This document shows positions 61,777-64,000 of a stretch of 64,000 nt of DNA, one piece after another; positions within the stretch are counted from its first letter, which is position 1, and each line of letters opens with the position of its first letter. Position numbers and translations under genes: made by a program. Source of the DNA: JBJSXJ01 sp044235425 (GTDB lineage: Bacteria > Planctomycetota > Planctomycetia > Pirellulales > Pirellulaceae); NCBI GenBank assembly GCA_044235425.1, contig JBIIHW010000008.1, positions 62,001 through 126,000 on the forward strand. Direction: 5' to 3'. The notes below the pieces were generated by a model. The model ran no database searches, was not told the DNA's origin, and worked only from the letters and a program-made list of their open reading frames with translations.

Positions 61777-63495
61777 TTACATCATGCCTTCCATGCCACC
61801 CATTCCGCCCATGCCACCCATACCTCCCATGCCGCCCATTCCACCCATGCCGCCCATCCCACCGCCCATGCCGTGGTCGTGGTGATCATGATGGTCGCCA
61901 CCTTCCGCTTCCGCCTTCGGAATGTCGGTGATGAGCGACGACGTGGTGAGAAGCAGCGAAGCGACGCTGGAGGCGTTCATCAGGGCCGTGCGCACGACCT
62001 TGGCCGGGTCAATGACACCCGCCTTCACCAAATCGCAGTAATCGTCTTTGTCTGCATCCCAGCCGTCATTCTTGCCCTTCATTTGACGCACGCGGTTGAC
62101 CACCACGGCACCATCGCGACCGGCATTGCGGGCAATCGCTCGCAGCGGCTGATCCAGAATGTTACGGATGATGTCAGAGCCCAGCTTTTCATCGCCAGAC
62201 AGGTCCAACTTATCAAGAGCCTTCTCCGCTCGAAGCAGCGCCACACCACCGCCGGGAACGATGCCTTCTTCAAGTGCTGCCTGGGTGGCGTTCTTGGCAT
62301 CTTCAACCAACCACTTCTTTTCCTTCATCTCAGTTTCGGTGGCTGCACCGCAGCTGATCTGAGCGACGCCGCCGGCGAGTTTCGCGAGCCGTTCTTGCAA
62401 CTTCTCACGATCATATTCGCTGTCGGTGCGCCCGATTTCGTCGCGAATCTGCTGAGCGCGACCGTCGATCTCATCCTTACTGCCGGCACCGCCGACAATC
62501 GTCGTCTCTTCCGACGTGATGCGAATCTTCTTCGCTCGGCCCAAGTCCGAAAGCTTCACGCTTTCCAGATCGATCCCGAGATCCTTGAAGATAGGCTGAG
62601 CACGCGTGAGAACGGCCAGGTCACCGAGCATCGCTTTGCGACGATCGCCGTAGCCTGGAGCCTTCACGGCACAGACCTGCAGAATACCTCGCATCTTGTT
62701 CACAACCAAAGTCGCCAGGGCTTCGCCTTCGATGTCTTCTGCGATGATCAGCAGTGGCTTGTTGGCCTTGCTGATCGCTTCCAGCAGCGGGATCATCTTT
62801 TTGTTTGAGCTGATCTTTTCCTCATGGATGAGGATGTAGCAGTTATCAAACTCAACCGTGACTTCATCTGCGTTGGTGACAAAGTGAGGCGAGAGGAAAC
62901 CGCGGTCAAACTGCATGCCCTCGACCACATCCACGGTCGTCTCGCTGCCCCGACCTTCTTCCACCGTGATCACGCCATCCTTGCCGACCTTCATGAAGGC
63001 ATCGGCGAGCACCTTGCCGATCGACGGATCATTATTGCCCGCGATGGTGGCAACTTGCTCGAGTTCCTTACGATTCTTTTCGTTGATCTTTTCCGACATC
63101 TTGGTGATCGCTTCACCAACCGCCTCCGAGCCTTTAGCCAGTCCGCGAGACAGGGCCATCGGGTCAGCTCCAGCGGCGATCATTTTCAGACCTTCGCGGA
63201 AAATCGCTTCCGCCAAGACGGTCGCGGTGGTGGTCCCATCGCCGGCGACATCGTTCGTCTTGCTGGCCGCTTCCTTAACGAGCTGTGCACCCAGATTTTC
63301 GTACGGGTCGTCCAGTTCAATGTCTTCGGCGACGGTCACCCCGTCCTTCGTAACCTTGGGCGAGCCCCAGCCCTTGTCGAGCACTGCGTTACGGCCACGA
63401 GGGCCAAGCGTACTGCGAACCGCACGGGCCAACTTCGAGACGCCCGCGAGCAGGGGTTGCCTGGCCTCGTCGTCAAACACCATTTGCTTTGCCAC
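61777..63495 (-). CDS. groEL2: Chaperonin GroEL, copy 2 (His- and Gly-Met-rich tail)
   Basis: A 572-residue Hsp60. Start SKLARAVRSTLGPRGRNAVL, GDGTTTATVLAEAIF, RGFLSPHFVTNADEVT and LEEGIVPGGGVALLRAEKAL are the conserved positions. The C-terminus is distinctive: GGDHHDHHDHG followed by about nine GGM units and GMEGMM (about 535-572). The GGM tail is what usually fills the GroEL cavity, so this copy has it while copy 1 does not. It starts with GTG at 63495 behind GGAGG nine bases upstream and is the first gene of the operon. I saw no CIRCE inverted repeat upstream. Confidence 0.95.
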   Translation of the reverse strand: MAKQMVFDDEARQPLLAGVSKLARAVRSTLGPRGRNAVLDKGWGSPKVTKDGVTVAEDIELDDPYENLGAQLVKEAASKTNDVAGDGTTTATVLAEAIFREGLKMIAAGADPMALSRGLAKGSEAVGEAITKMSEKINEKNRKELEQVATIAGNNDPSIGKVLADAFMKVGKDGVITVEEGRGSETTVDVVEGMQFDRGFLSPHFVTNADEVTVEFDNCYILIHEEKISSNKKMIPLLEAISKANKPLLIIAEDIEGEALATLVVNKMRGILQVCAVKAPGYGDRRKAMLGDLAVLTRAQPIFKDLGIDLESVKLSDLGRAKKIRITSEETTIVGGAGSKDEIDGRAQQIRDEIGRTDSEYDREKLQERLAKLAGGVAQISCGAATETEMKEKKWLVEDAKNATQAALEEGIVPGGGVALLRAEKALDKLDLSGDEKLGSDIIRNILDQPLRAIARNAGRDGAVVVNRVRQMKGKNDGWDADKDDYCDLVKAGVIDPAKVVRTALMNASSVASLLLTTSSLITDIPKAEAEGGDHHDHHDHGMGGGMGGMGGMGGMGGMGGMGGMGGMEGMM

Positions 63496-63762
63496 GAGAG
63501 GTATCCTCCTATGCGTAATGACGAATCATGTGCCGCGATGAAACGAACGATCTGCTCCAAATTGGCAGACCGCCGTTCTCGACGCCTCCTTACCAGCAAG
63601 CGCTATGCCAAACGCTCAAGGATGATCGCGAAGTTGTTGATTAATATGGAGTTGAGAAATTCTGCGCTGGGACTCTGGGGGAGGTGAGGGAGGGGCAGGG
63701 TGGCTGTCATGTGTCATTTTGGCAGTTGCGGTCCCCCACTGGCACCCGTTACCCTGCCGCAC
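63496..63762. other. Divergent intergenic region upstream of the chaperonin operon
   Basis: About 267 bp. It must contain the promoter of the groEL2 operon. I did not find a CIRCE (TTAGCACTC-N9-GAGTGCTAA) and could not pick a convincing promoter. Confidence 0.5.
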
Positions 63763-64000
63763 ATGCCCAATCACCACTGCCAGCTTGTGTTAACTACCGA
63801 AACGCCCGCCGAACTGTGGCGAGCGGATCGCGCCGTCCAGTCGCTCACCCAGGCTTCCCGTCGTCGCACGCAGGGTCTTTTCGACCATGCTTGCGTGCAG
63901 CTGAACGGCCAGCTCTGCCGCCAGCCCTGGCAGCCGCTGCAGCCCGGCGATCGGATCGAAGTCGAGTATGATCCCGAGCAGCCGTATGCCACCGTCAAGA
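63763..64000 (+). CDS. S4-domain RNA-binding protein, probably RluA-family pseudouridine synthase (partial)
   Basis: The frame from the ATG at 63763 is open to the window edge (79 complete codons). It contains an S4-like region: SLTQASRRRTQGLFDHACVQ, LNGQLCRQPW and LQPGDRIEVEYDPEQPY. This pattern of basic helix, VxLNG and PGDxIEVEY is typical of the N-terminal domain of RluA/RluD-type pseudouridine synthases, but the catalytic domain, if any, is outside the window, so other S4 proteins are possible. Confidence 0.6.
   Translation, partial: MPNHHCQLVLTTETPAELWRADRAVQSLTQASRRRTQGLFDHACVQLNGQLCRQPWQPLQPGDRIEVEYDPEQPYATVK

Noticed and set aside
61873..62808. A 311-codon open frame on the plus strand
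   Set aside because: Antisense to groEL2 and explained in the same way.
63496..63762. CIRCE operator for heat-shock repression by HrcA
   Set aside because: I looked for TTAGCACTC-N9-GAGTGCTAA before groEL2, groES and dnaJ and did not find it.

Overview
The window looks like chromosomal DNA of a planctomycete, most likely from the Pirellulales. Reasons: three genes combining a planctomycete cytochrome c domain with DUF1549 and DUF1553, each paired with a Tat-exported DUF1501 gene; a further lone DUF1501 gene; a DUF3352 protein; PQQ-propeller and Tat-exported oxidoreductase genes; a BON-domain protein; and a split chaperonin operon with two groEL genes. The assignment rests on gene content only.

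Layout. Positions 1-2416 (minus strand) hold part of a respiratory complex I cluster (nuoI, a DUF2203 gene, nuoA, start of nuoC), without nuoB between nuoA and nuoC. Then come csrA, a tRNA-Glu and a hemH-tsaC pair (2647-5425), where hemH carries a 15-bp tandem repeat tail and cysteines that suggest an iron-sulfur cluster. Positions 5644-6643 hold a compact ArsR regulator plus rhodanese (YgaP-like) module with a visible operator. A ribokinase gene overlaps it tail to tail. A four-gene minus-strand ABC-2 transporter operon follows (7793-13112), then a large exported tandem alpha/beta hydrolase, a cysteine-rich exported protein, a TlpA-type lipoprotein, a DUF1501 protein, an MFS transporter, a PQQ propeller, a sulfite-oxidase-family enzyme, SlyX and an exported enolase-superfamily protein (13433-26502).

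Positions 26721-30397 are a complete hypABCDE set for NiFe-hydrogenase maturation, without hypF or hydrogenase subunits in view. A 2-Cys peroxiredoxin follows. Positions 31495-41076 hold two consecutive cytochrome/DUF1549/DUF1553 plus DUF1501 pairs; a third pair lies on the minus strand at 51702-56578. Between them are a very long secretin (41531-45877) with about eight secretin-N-like units, a lipoprotein, a BON protein, a DUF3352 protein, a phytanoyl-CoA-dioxygenase-like protein and a single-domain response regulator. The last block (57198-63495, minus) is a protein-quality-control cluster read as groEL2-groES-groEL1-dnaJ-grpE-fmdB-yacG. An S4-domain gene begins at the right edge.

A recurring feature is short tandem repetition. 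Unrelated coding repeats in six genes share an exact 15-bp period and sit in linkers or tails, while intergenic repeats have periods of 7, 12, 18 and 20 bp. Several intergenic stretches also hold inverted repeats. No CRISPR array, insertion sequence, transposase, phage gene or rRNA was seen. The least explained parts are the cytochrome/DUF1501 modules, the extended secretin, the hydrogenase-maturation set without a hydrogenase, and the repeat families.
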